Assembly (NCBI GenBank): GCA_963849695.1
Contig: CAWKIT010000026.1
Span: 1 to 64,000 of the forward strand
Source: DASSUW01 sp963849695
Lineage (GTDB): Bacteria > Actinomycetota > Thermoleophilia > Solirubrobacterales > Solirubrobacteraceae
Length of the DNA stretch: 64,000 bases
Direction: 5' to 3'
Shown here: piece by piece, positions 46,171 to 53,958 of the stretch
Numbering within the stretch: position 1 is the stretch's first letter
Layout: every line of letters starts with the position of its first letter
Notes under the pieces: generated by a model
What the model was told of the DNA's origin: nothing
Databases searched by the model: none
What the model saw: the letters and a program-made list of their open reading frames with translations, nothing else
Program-made: the position numbers and the translations under genes

Positions 46171-46755
46171 CTAGTGCTCGGAGATCACCCTGTCGATGAT
46201 GCCGTAGTTCGTCGCCTCTTCCGAGCTCATGAAGTAGTCGCGCTCGGTGTCCTGCTTGACCTTTTCGATCGACTGCCCGGTGTGCTCGGCGATGATCTCG
46301 TCGAGCCGGCGGCGGAGGTCGATCACCTCGCGGGCATGGATCTCGATGTCGGTCGCCTGACCCTGGAAGCCCGACGAGACCTGGTGGATGAGGATCTTCG
46401 CGTTCGGCAGCGCCATCCGCTTGCCCTTCGCCCCGCCGGCGAGCAGCAGCGCGCCCATCGACATCGCGATCCCGACGCAGATCGTCTGCACGTCGGGCTT
46501 GATGAACTGCATCGTGTCGTAGATCGCGAGCCCCGCGTAGACCGAACCGCCCGGGGAGTTGACGTAGAGCGAGATGTCCTTGTCGGGGTCCTCGGCCTCG
46601 AGGTGCAGCAGCTGCGCCACGATCAGGTTCGCGATCTGGTCGTCGATCGGAGTGCCCAGAAAGACGATCCGCTCGTTGAGCAGGCGGCTGTAGATGTCGA
46701 ACGCGCGCTCCCCGCGGGAGGTCTGCTCGACGACCATCGGTACGAGTGGGCTCAC
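46171..46755 (-). CDS. clpP: ATP-dependent Clp protease proteolytic subunit
   Basis: 194 residues. Catalytic Ser in GIAMSMGALLLAGGAKGKRM, His in ILIHQVSSGFQGQATDI, and Asp in QDTERDYFMS. Short N-terminal extension (MSPLVPMVVEQT) from a GTG start with a GAGGA ribosome-binding site. Forms the tetradecameric chamber with ClpX. A TAGGCT -10-like box lies about 60 nt upstream (minus strand near 46815). No second clpP is in the window. Confidence 0.97.
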   Translation of the reverse strand: MSPLVPMVVEQTSRGERAFDIYSRLLNERIVFLGTPIDDQIANLIVAQLLHLEAEDPDKDISLYVNSPGGSVYAGLAIYDTMQFIKPDVQTICVGIAMSMGALLLAGGAKGKRMALPNAKILIHQVSSGFQGQATDIEIHAREVIDLRRRLDEIIAEHTGQSIEKVKQDTERDYFMSSEEATNYGIIDRVISEH

Positions 46756-46851
46756 GGTCCTCGCTTCGTTTCGCTTCGGGCGCTCGAGTCCTGCTCAGCT
46801 TCTGGGCGGCAGCCTAGCAATCGCCCGTCGCCGTCTTTCCGGGTCGCGCGA

Positions 46852-48243
46852 CTAGGAGCCAGGCGTCCACAGCTGGCCCGCCGACGCGCGCTCGTCGCCC
46901 GGCGTCCAGAGCTTGTCGCGCGCCTGCGCCTGGTCGATCGAGATCGGCTTCGCGGACTCGGCGACGAGGTCGATCGCCTTGCGCTGGGCGAGGTCCTCCT
47001 TGAGCGACTCGAGCCGGCCGGTCGACTTCAGGCGCTCGAGCAGCTTCTTCGGCGACATGCGGCCCTGGCCCTCGCCCGCGGCCTGCTCGACCGCCTCGAG
47101 CACCTCCTCGTCGGTCGGCTCGATCCCCTCGGCCTCGACGATCGCCGCCAGCACCGCCTCGCGCCGCAGCGCCTGGTCGGCGTCGGGCTTGCTCTGCTCG
47201 ACGATCTCATCCTCGTCGCGGCCGGCGATCCGCAGGTACGCCTCGCGCGAGATGCCCTGTTGCGCGAGCGAGTGCAGCATCGAGTCCCACAGCTCGCGGG
47301 CGCGGGCCTCGACGAGCGCTTCGGGGATCTCGACGGTGGCGGCCTTGACCGCGGAGTCGAGCGCGGCCTGGCGGAACTCGCCCTCGATCTGCGCCGAGTC
47401 GGCCTCGGCGAGCCGCGACCGGATGTCCTCGCGCAGCTCGTCGAGCGTGTCGAAGCCGGCCTCGGCGGCGAGGTCGTCGTCGAGCGCGGGCAGCTCCTTG
47501 GCCTTGACCTCCTTGACCGAGACCGCGAACTGCGCCTCGTTGCCGGCCAGCTCGGTCGCCGGGTAGTCGTCCGGGAAGGTGACGGTGACCGTGCGCTCGT
47601 CGCCGGCGGCGGCACCCGCGAGCTGGTCCTCGAAGCCCGGGACGAGCCGGCCGGAGCCGAGCTCCACCATCTGGTCGCGCCCCTCGCCGCCGGCGAACGG
47701 CTCGTCGTCGATCGTGCCGCGATAGTCCATGACCACGAAGTCGCCGGACGCGGCCGGGCGCTCGACGGTGTCGAGCCGGGCCGAGCGCTCGCGCAGGCGG
47801 TCGAGCTCCGCGCTCAGCGCCTCGTCGGACACCTCGACCTCGCGGCGGCCGACCTCGAGGCCCTTGTACTCGCCGAGCTGGGCCTTGGGGCGGACGCCGA
47901 TCTCGATCGAGAACTTCAGCGGCTCGCCCTGGCCCGGCATGCCGGCGAGGTCGACCTCCGGCTCGCCGACCGGGACCACGCGCGCGGCGTCGATCGCCGC
48001 CGTGTACCAGCCGGCGAGCGAGTCGCGCACCGCCTCGTCGAGCACGGCGTCGCGGCCCATCCGCTGCAGGATCACAGGGGCCGGAGCCTTGCCGGCGCGG
48101 AACCCGGGGACGCGCAGGTCGCGGCCGAGCCGGCGGGCGGTCTGGGCGAGCCGGCGCTCGACCTCCGCGGCCGGGACCTCCGCCTGCACCCGCACGCGGG
48201 ACTCCGGCAGCTCGGTGACGGTGGTGACGACGTCGCTGGCCAT
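46852..48243 (-). CDS. tig: Trigger factor
   Basis: 463 residues. Ribosome-binding N-terminus with RDLRVPGFRAGKAPAPVILQ (the GFRxGKxP signature), a PPIase domain (DYRGTIDDEPFAGGEGRDQM, LVPGFEDQLAGAAAGDERTV), and a helical C-terminal chaperone domain. An unusual tail carries KLWTPGDERA then GQLWTPGS, a near-duplicate WTPG motif. Catches nascent chains at the exit tunnel. ATG 48243 chosen with a TACAGT box 12 nt upstream. Confidence 0.95.
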   Translation of the reverse strand: MASDVVTTVTELPESRVRVQAEVPAAEVERRLAQTARRLGRDLRVPGFRAGKAPAPVILQRMGRDAVLDEAVRDSLAGWYTAAIDAARVVPVGEPEVDLAGMPGQGEPLKFSIEIGVRPKAQLGEYKGLEVGRREVEVSDEALSAELDRLRERSARLDTVERPAASGDFVVMDYRGTIDDEPFAGGEGRDQMVELGSGRLVPGFEDQLAGAAAGDERTVTVTFPDDYPATELAGNEAQFAVSVKEVKAKELPALDDDLAAEAGFDTLDELREDIRSRLAEADSAQIEGEFRQAALDSAVKAATVEIPEALVEARARELWDSMLHSLAQQGISREAYLRIAGRDEDEIVEQSKPDADQALRREAVLAAIVEAEGIEPTDEEVLEAVEQAAGEGQGRMSPKKLLERLKSTGRLESLKEDLAQRKAIDLVAESAKPISIDQAQARDKLWTPGDERASAGQLWTPGS

Positions 48244-48261
48244 CGGCGGCCCCTCACTGTA
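48244..48261 (-). promoter_or_regulatory. tig promoter -10
   Basis: TACAGT, complement of 48256-48261, 12 nt before the ATG. It probably drives tig-clpP-clpX, although a 95-bp gap before clpP contains its own candidate box. Confidence 0.45.
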
Positions 48262-48363
48262 CAAACCGGGCTTCGTTGCTGGCATGGCTCTACACGGGAC
48301 CCATAGGACACCTCGTGGCGGGGATCGCCGACTGGGTCGCGTTGCTGCGGGTACACGCGAGAT

Positions 48364-49425
48364 ATGACGACCGTCGCCTGGGAGACAATTGAGCTCGCGA
48401 CACTGCTCGACCAGGGGCGGGAGCGCGGCTGCATCGCGGAGTCCGCGCTGTCACGCGCCGTGGAGGCGCTCGACCTCGACCAGGAGCAGGTGGAGGCGAT
48501 CGCCGAGCGGATGCGCGAAGAGGGCGTCGAGATCAACGACGACTGCGGCCATCGCGGCACGCCGCCCACCGGGGTCACGAACCGCGAGCTGGCCGGTTAC
48601 ACGACCGACGCGCTGCAGCTGTTCCTCAACGAGGCCGGCCGCCACCGGCTGCTGACGCCGGCCGAGGAGGTCGAGCTCGCCAAGCGGATCGAGCGCGGCG
48701 ACCTCGAGGCCAAGGAGCGCATGATCACCGCCAACCTGCGGCTCGTCGTCTCGATCGCCCGCAAGTACCAGGGCGTCGGGGAGATGACGCTGCTCGACCT
48801 GATCCAGGAGGGCACTTTCGGCCTTATCCGCGCGACCGAGAAGTTCGACTGGCGCAAGGGCTTCCGCTTCTCGACGTACGCGACGCTGTGGATCCGCCAG
48901 GCGATCGGGCGCGCGCTCGACGAGCGCGGGCGCACGATCAGGCTGCCGATCAACGTCGCCCAGCGCGAGCGCAGGATCGCGGCCGCGGAGCGTGACCTGT
49001 CGGTCCGCCTCGGCCGCCCGCCGACCGTCGAGGAGATCGCCGCCGAGGCGAAGGCCACGCCCGAGCAGGTGCTCGAGCTGCGCGACGTGGCGCGCAAGGT
49101 CACGAGCCTCGAGCGCCCGCTCGGCGACGACGGCGAGACCGAGCTCGGCGACCTGCTGCCCGGCGAGGAGCCGCCGCCCGAGGAGGAGGTCGAGCTCGCG
49201 CTCGCCCACGAGACCGTCCGTCAGGTCGTCGGCTCGCTCCCGGATCCCGAGCGCGAGGTCATCCAGCTGCGCTTCGGGCTCAACGGCGACATCCAGCCGG
49301 TCTCGATCCGCGAAGCGGCCGAGCGGCTCGACATGCGTCCCGGCGAGGTGCGCCGGCTCGAGCGGCGCGGGCTCGAAGAGCTCGCCCTGCGGCGCGAGCT
49401 CGCCGCGCTGCGCGAAGCCGCTTAG
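48364..49425 (+). CDS. RpoD/SigA-family RNA polymerase sigma factor
   Basis: 353 residues. Region 1.1-like N-terminus (ATLLDQGRERGCIAESALSR), region 1.2 (DALQLFLNEAGRHRLLTPAE), region 2 (NLRLVVSIARKYQGVGEMTL, LDLIQEGTFGLIRATEKFDW, FSTYATLWIRQAIGRALDER), region 3 and region 4 (LPDPEREVIQLRFGLNG, SIREAAERLDMRPGEVRRLE). Primary-type or close paralogue; which one cannot be decided from this window. Diverges from tig. Ends overlapping the STAS gene by four bases, so sigma factor and antagonist genes converge. Confidence 0.93.
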   Translation: MTTVAWETIELATLLDQGRERGCIAESALSRAVEALDLDQEQVEAIAERMREEGVEINDDCGHRGTPPTGVTNRELAGYTTDALQLFLNEAGRHRLLTPAEEVELAKRIERGDLEAKERMITANLRLVVSIARKYQGVGEMTLLDLIQEGTFGLIRATEKFDWRKGFRFSTYATLWIRQAIGRALDERGRTIRLPINVAQRERRIAAAERDLSVRLGRPPTVEEIAAEAKATPEQVLELRDVARKVTSLERPLGDDGETELGDLLPGEEPPPEEEVELALAHETVRQVVGSLPDPEREVIQLRFGLNGDIQPVSIREAAERLDMRPGEVRRLERRGLEELALRRELAALREAA

Positions 49426-49772
49426 GCCGGCGCGCCGTCGGCGGCCAGCGCGGCGTCTCGCGTGGAGTAGAGCCGGAAGCGCTGGGTCAGGTTGGTCATC
49501 TCGAGCAGCCGGCGCACGGGGCCGTCGGGCGCGACCACCTCGAGGCTGGTGCCGGCCTCGTCGAGCTGGGCGGCGGCCTTGAGGATGGTTCCGAGCGCGG
49601 TCGAGTCGATGAAGGAGACCTCGGAGAGGTCGAGCACGAGCCGCCCGCCAGGGCTCGCGGACGCGAACGCGAGCACGGTCGAGAGCCGTGGGGTGGCCGA
49701 GATGTCGAGCTCTCCGGCGGCGACGATCAGGTGGCCGCGTTCGATGGGGTCGTGATCGATCTGGTAGTCCAT
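49422..49772 (-). CDS. STAS-domain anti-sigma factor antagonist
   Basis: 116 residues, SpoIIAA/RsbV-like. GELDISATPRLSTVLAFA and VSFIDSTALGTILKAAAQLD hold the phosphorylatable serine (in IDSTALG) normally acted on by an anti-sigma kinase. No kinase (RsbW) is nearby, so its partner is elsewhere. Its TAA overlaps the TAG of the sigma gene tail-to-tail. Confidence 0.88.
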   Translation of the reverse strand: MDYQIDHDPIERGHLIVAAGELDISATPRLSTVLAFASASPGGRLVLDLSEVSFIDSTALGTILKAAAQLDEAGTSLEVVAPDGPVRRLLEMTNLTQRFRLYSTRDAALAADGAPA

Positions 49773-49836
49773 GGGAGCGTGACCTGTACCCGCCTACGCG
49801 GCTCGCTACTCGCGCCGCCGAGCTGACCGTACCGGG

Positions 49837-50730
49837 TTATGCGGTCGCCGTCACCCCGCGCAGCCGTGCGGGAACGTCGTCTTCGAAGCTCTCGAAGAAG
49901 CCGCCGACGACGTCCTCGAGCTCCCCCATGCCGTCGGCGCAGAAGAGGACCGGCTGGTACTTGGTGATGTCGTACTCCTGCGTCGCCATCGCGAGGATGT
50001 CGAGCGGGCGCAGGTCGGCGCCGCGGAACTCCTCGATCTCGCCGTACGAGGAGAGGATCCCGGCGCCGTAGGCGCGCACCTCGCCGTCCTCGCGCATGAC
50101 GCCGAACTCGATCGTGAACCAGAAGACGTCGGCGAGGAACTGGAGCGCCTCGTCGGTCTCGACGCGCTGGGCGGCGAGGCCCGCCTGGCGCTTGATCTCG
50201 GCGAACCGCGGGCTCGCGAGCAGGTTGCCGTGGCCGACGACCTCGTGGATCAGGTCCGGCTCGGGCGTGTAGAGCGGCATCGCGCCGTGGCGGATGTACT
50301 GCGTCGAGTGGAAGACGCGGTCGCCGAGCGAGCCGTAGAACTCGCGCAACGGCACGAGACCGGCGGCCGGGTGGTACTCGAAGCCGGTCAGCGGCTCGAT
50401 GCCGGCGGTCACCTCGTCGAGCTGGGGGATGTGGTCGGCCGGCAGCTGGAGCGCGGCGGCGGCGTCCTGGAACTCGCGGCAGGCGTACTTGGCGTGCTTG
50501 GGCGACAGCTCGCGGCAGACGATGCGCCAGACGTCGTGCTCGGCCTCGGTGTACTCGATCCGCGGCGGCGGCGCGCCCGGCTCCCAGGCGAGCGCGTGGG
50601 CGGCGATCACATTGCGGCGCTCGCGGTAGGCGGGGTCGCTGGCGCCGGGATGGTCGGAGGCGAGCTCGACCTCGGCGGTGCCGTCCGCGTTGGCCGTTAC
50701 CGGTGAGTACAGCTGGGCTTCCTCGAACAC
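49837..50730 (-). CDS. phhA: Phenylalanine 4-monooxygenase (aromatic amino acid hydroxylase)
   Basis: 297 residues from GTG 50730, chosen for the GAGGAGAG ribosome-binding site 7 nt upstream; a longer frame to 50802 lacks one. Iron ligands are in PDLIHEVVGHGNLLASPRFA (two His) and a later Glu (FWFTIEFGV). GLVPLREFYGSLGDRVFHST and YTPEPD are family motifs. Converts Phe to Tyr with tetrahydropterin, the entry to aromatic catabolism. It diverges from an AsnC/Lrp gene, its likely regulator. Confidence 0.93.
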   Translation of the reverse strand: MFEEAQLYSPVTANADGTAEVELASDHPGASDPAYRERRNVIAAHALAWEPGAPPPRIEYTEAEHDVWRIVCRELSPKHAKYACREFQDAAAALQLPADHIPQLDEVTAGIEPLTGFEYHPAAGLVPLREFYGSLGDRVFHSTQYIRHGAMPLYTPEPDLIHEVVGHGNLLASPRFAEIKRQAGLAAQRVETDEALQFLADVFWFTIEFGVMREDGEVRAYGAGILSSYGEIEEFRGADLRPLDILAMATQEYDITKYQPVLFCADGMGELEDVVGGFFESFEDDVPARLRGVTATA

Positions 50731-50801
50731 GCGACGCTCTCCTCTCGTGACTACCAGCACGTGTTTAGCTCGGCGCCTTGGGAGCCGCAAGGAAGACGGC
50801 A

Positions 50802-50816
50802 TAGAGTGGGCGTACC
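50802..50816 (+). promoter_or_regulatory. AsnC-gene leaderless-type promoter
   Basis: TAGAGT at 50802-50807, 9 nt before the GTG start at 50817. The 86-bp space to phhA must hold both promoters and the regulator's site. Confidence 0.5.
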
Positions 50817-51266
50817 GTGCAACGACCGGTCCGCCTCGACCAGCTCGACCGCAAGATCCTTGACCATCTCGAGCGCGACGGGCGCGCCACGCTGGCAGAC
50901 GTGGGCGCCGCCGTCGGCCTCTCGGCGTCCGCGGTCAAACGACGCGTCGACCGGCTCCAGAGCACCGGCGTGATCGTCGGGTACTCGGCGATCGTCGACC
51001 CCCAGGCGCTGGGCGACCGGCTCGAGGCGTTCGTCGAGCTCTACTGCGCCGACAGCGTCGCCCCGGGCGACCTGCTCGAGTCGGTGGCGGGCCTCGACGC
51101 CGTGATCGCCGCCCACACCGTCGCGGGCGACGCCGACGCGGTGGTGCGCGTACGCGTCGAGGGGATCGAGGAGCTCGAGCGCACGATCGAGCAGCTCCGC
51201 CGCGACCCGAAGGTCATGCGCACCCGCACGATGGTCGCGCTGTCGACGCTGGTCGAGCGGCCTTGA
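50817..51266 (+). CDS. Lrp/AsnC-family transcriptional regulator
   Basis: 149 residues. N-terminal HTH (LDQLDRKILDHLERDGRATL, ADVGAAVGLSASAVKRRVDR) and a RAM ligand-binding domain (GVIVGYSAIVDPQALGDRLE, AHTVAGDADAVVRVRVEGIE). Typically senses an amino acid and controls the divergent gene. Given phhA next door, phenylalanine or tyrosine is the likely ligand (inference). Confidence 0.92.
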   Translation: MQRPVRLDQLDRKILDHLERDGRATLADVGAAVGLSASAVKRRVDRLQSTGVIVGYSAIVDPQALGDRLEAFVELYCADSVAPGDLLESVAGLDAVIAAHTVAGDADAVVRVRVEGIEELERTIEQLRRDPKVMRTRTMVALSTLVERP

Positions 51267-51284
51267 CTTGGACGCCGCGTCGTG

Positions 51285-51471
51285 CCGGCGAACGTCAACT
51301 GCGCTGGGTAGGAAGAAAGCGGGAAGCCAACCGCGCGGCCGGATCCGGGGCGTTTTCCGGTGATCGCCGCCAACCACATGCGGTTACGCCCGGTTTCCGG
51401 GGCCTAACGCATGTGGTTCGGGCACGCCGGCCCAACCACCTTCCTTACCTGCCGCAGTTGACGTTCGCCGG
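51285..51471. repeat. Inverted pair of a non-coding repeat (MITE-like)
   Basis: The ends are perfect inverted copies of CCGGCGAACGTCAACTGCG (51285-51303 and complement of 51453-51471). Each is followed inward by a GGTAGGAAG or GGTAAGGAAG block, then a CCAACC block, and near the centre by AACCACATGCGGTTA against AACCACATGCGTTA. The two arms differ in length, so it is an inverted duplication with an insertion in the left arm. It fills most of the gap between the AsnC gene and the hydrolase gene. Confidence 0.8.
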
Positions 51472-51548
51472 ACCCGCGCCGCCGCGATGGTCCCACTCTT
51501 GCCGCCGTAGCCGGTGTAACGCTGAGCCGCCGCGGTGATACGTCGGGC

Positions 51549-52652
51549 ATGGCAGACGAGCTGCGTGCGCTGACCCGGCTGGCGTTCGAGGAGATCGGCG
51601 CCGGGGCCGGCGGGATCGGGCAGGTGCATCGGGCGATCGCAAAGCGGGCGTTCCGCGGGCCGAGCCCGGCGAAGGTGCTGCACGACGGCATATCCGGTGC
51701 CGTCTACGCGTCGGTGGCGGGCGCCGCTGCGCTCGCGGGCCGCGCCGCCGCAGTCACCGTGCGTGACCGCCCGCTGTCGACGACCCCGCGCGGCGCCGCC
51801 GTGCTGGGGGTGCTCAACGGCCTGCGCGGGGACGCGCTCGAGCGCGAGGGCAGCGCGCTGGCCACGCCGATGACGTTGCGCGCGGACGGCGAGCCCGGCC
51901 CGCGGATCGCGGTGTTCGTGCACGGGCTGTTCGAGACCGAGCATGCGTGGGGCTACGGCGGCGGGCCGCGGTACGGCGACCGGCTCGCGTCCGAGCACGG
52001 CTTCACGCCGGTGTACGTCCGGTTCAACACCGGCCGCCACATCTCGGAGAACGGGCGCTCCCTGGCGGAGTCGCTGGACGAGCTGGCCGCCGGCTGGCCG
52101 GTCCCGATCGAGCAGATCGTGCTGATCGGCCACTCGATGGGCGGCCTGGTCGCCCGCAGCGCGTGCCACGCCGGCGGCGATTGGGCAGCCCGCGTCACGC
52201 ACATCGTCTCGCTCGGCTCGCCGCACGCCGGCGCGCCGCTCGAGTCGGCGGTCCACTACGCCGCCGCCGCACTCGGCGCGGTTCCCGAGACGCGACCGTT
52301 CTCGCGCTTCCTGCGCCGCCGCAGCGCCGGCATCCGCGACATGCGGCGAGGCTCGCTGGTGGACGACGACTGGGACGGCCGCGACCCCGAGGCGCTGCGT
52401 GCCGCAGCCTGCCGCGAGGTCCCGCTGCTCGACGGCGCGAGCCACTGCTTCGTTGCCGCCACCGTGACGCGCGACGCCCGCCATCCGGTGGCGCGGCTGA
52501 TCGGCGACTGGCTCGTGCTCGAGGCGAGCGCGAGCCGTCGCGCGCAGCAGACGCTGCACGTCGGCGGCGCCCACCACCTCGCGCTGCTCAACCACCCGGC
52601 GGTGTACGAGCGGCTCAGCGAGTGGCTCGCACCAACGCCTCGACCCGGCTAG
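51549..52652 (+). CDS. Alpha/beta-hydrolase (lipase/PGAP1-like)
   Basis: 367 residues. A helical N-terminal part of about 100 residues precedes the fold. The oxyanion region is PRIAVFVHGLFETEHAWGY, the nucleophile elbow IVLIGHSMGGLVARSACHAG (GHSMG, catalytic Ser), followed by LGSPHAGAPLESAVHY as in PGAP1/lipase class 2, and a C-terminal VGGAHHLALLNHPAVYERL that carries the catalytic His. Likely an esterase or lipase; the substrate is unknown and no signal peptide is evident. Confidence 0.85.
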   Translation: MADELRALTRLAFEEIGAGAGGIGQVHRAIAKRAFRGPSPAKVLHDGISGAVYASVAGAAALAGRAAAVTVRDRPLSTTPRGAAVLGVLNGLRGDALEREGSALATPMTLRADGEPGPRIAVFVHGLFETEHAWGYGGGPRYGDRLASEHGFTPVYVRFNTGRHISENGRSLAESLDELAAGWPVPIEQIVLIGHSMGGLVARSACHAGGDWAARVTHIVSLGSPHAGAPLESAVHYAAAALGAVPETRPFSRFLRRRSAGIRDMRRGSLVDDDWDGRDPEALRAAACREVPLLDGASHCFVAATVTRDARHPVARLIGDWLVLEASASRRAQQTLHVGGAHHLALLNHPAVYERLSEWLAPTPRPG

Positions 52653-53937
52653 CCAGCCACCCGGCGGCCGGCTCGTGCTCCGGCTTCATCAGGACGCTGC
52701 GCAGGATCCGCGCCCCCGGCGCGTCGGCTTCGAGGTCCGGGTGCAGCGCGGTCAGGTGCTCGGCGGCGACGTACAGCGTGCTCAGGAAGACGGGGTCGTC
52801 GGCGTCCGCCATCCCGGCGCGCAGCATCGCCGCGCTGGCCGCGTCGAGCTCGCTCAGAGTCGCCGCGGGCGGCAGGTAGGTCACGATGTCGAGCTCCGGG
52901 TCGAGGTGCAGGCGGAGCGCCTGCAGGCGGCCCGCGAAGTCCTGCGCGGCGCGGCGGGCGGCGGTCAGGATCGGCTTGAGCTCGACGGCCTTGAGCGTCA
53001 GCCAGAGCGCCGCCGCGGACGCGCCGGCGCGCGAGCACTCGAGGCTGATCTCCCCCAGGTGCAGCTCGTCGGAAGTGAAGTACGTGTAAGGCGAGTCGTG
53101 CGCGTAGAGGCGCCCGACCCCGGGGTCGCTGAACAAGACCGCGCCGCAGCCGTATGGCTGGAGGCCGTGCTTGTGCGGGTCGATCACCACCGAGTCGGCG
53201 GCGCCGATCGCTCGCAGCGCGGCGGGCGCGTCGTCGAGCAGCACGAAGAACCCGCCGTACGCTGCATCGACGTGGATGCGCACGCCGTACCGCTCGCGCA
53301 GCTCGAGGGCGTGGTCGACCCGGTCGACCGCGCCGAGCCCGGTGGTGCCGGCGGTGAGCACGACGGTGCCGACGTCGCCGCCCGCACACGCGGCCTCGAG
53401 GGCGTCGAGGTCGATCCGGCCCTGCGGGCCCGCCGCCACCTCGGTCGCCGGCAGGCGAAGGACCTGGCACATGCGCGCGTGCGTGTAGTGGGCATTGGCG
53501 CCGAACGCGACGCCCTTGTCCGGATGCAGCTCGCGCGCCACCCACAACGCCTCGAGGTTCGCGATCGTGCCGCTCGAGGTCAGGTGCCCGAGACAGGGCT
53601 CGCCGATCCCGAGCAGCGCCGCCAGATCGGCGACCGCCTCCTTCTCCATCTCGCTGGTCACCGGCCCGCCGTCGAGCGCGTGGTTGTTGGGGTTCACGAG
53701 CATCGCCGCGACGTAGCCGGCGGCCGCCGCCGGGTGCGGCGGCTTGAGCATCTGTCCCGCGAACCGCGGATGGAAGAACGGGAAGTTCCCGTCCATCCGG
53801 CGCTCGAACTCCTCCCACGCCGCCGCCCAGCGATCGGGGTCGACGGCGGCCGCGGGCGGCCGCTCGCCCCAGCGCGCCTCCCACGACGCGACGAGGTCGA
53901 GCGCGGCCTCGATGCCGGACCGGTCCACGCGCGGCAT
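52615..53937 (-). CDS. PLP-dependent group II amino acid decarboxylase family protein
   Basis: 440 residues from ATG 53937. Fold type I: FPFFHPRFAGQMLKPPHPAA, HLTSSGTIANLEALWVARE, HVDAAYGGFF (PLP-ring Asp), and the lysine that binds PLP in VVIDPHKHGLQPYGCGAVLF. Related to glutamate/tyrosine/histidine decarboxylases; the substrate is not evident. Its 3' end overlaps the hydrolase gene by 38 bp on the opposite strand, and its start is 21 bp from the divergent lipoprotein gene. Confidence 0.9.
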   Translation of the reverse strand: MPRVDRSGIEAALDLVASWEARWGERPPAAAVDPDRWAAAWEEFERRMDGNFPFFHPRFAGQMLKPPHPAAAAGYVAAMLVNPNNHALDGGPVTSEMEKEAVADLAALLGIGEPCLGHLTSSGTIANLEALWVARELHPDKGVAFGANAHYTHARMCQVLRLPATEVAAGPQGRIDLDALEAACAGGDVGTVVLTAGTTGLGAVDRVDHALELRERYGVRIHVDAAYGGFFVLLDDAPAALRAIGAADSVVIDPHKHGLQPYGCGAVLFSDPGVGRLYAHDSPYTYFTSDELHLGEISLECSRAGASAAALWLTLKAVELKPILTAARRAAQDFAGRLQALRLHLDPELDIVTYLPPAATLSELDAASAAMLRAGMADADDPVFLSTLYVAAEHLTALHPDLEADAPGARILRSVLMKPEHEPAAGWLASRVEALVRATR

Positions 53938-53958
53938 GATCGCCGCCGGCGCGCGAGG

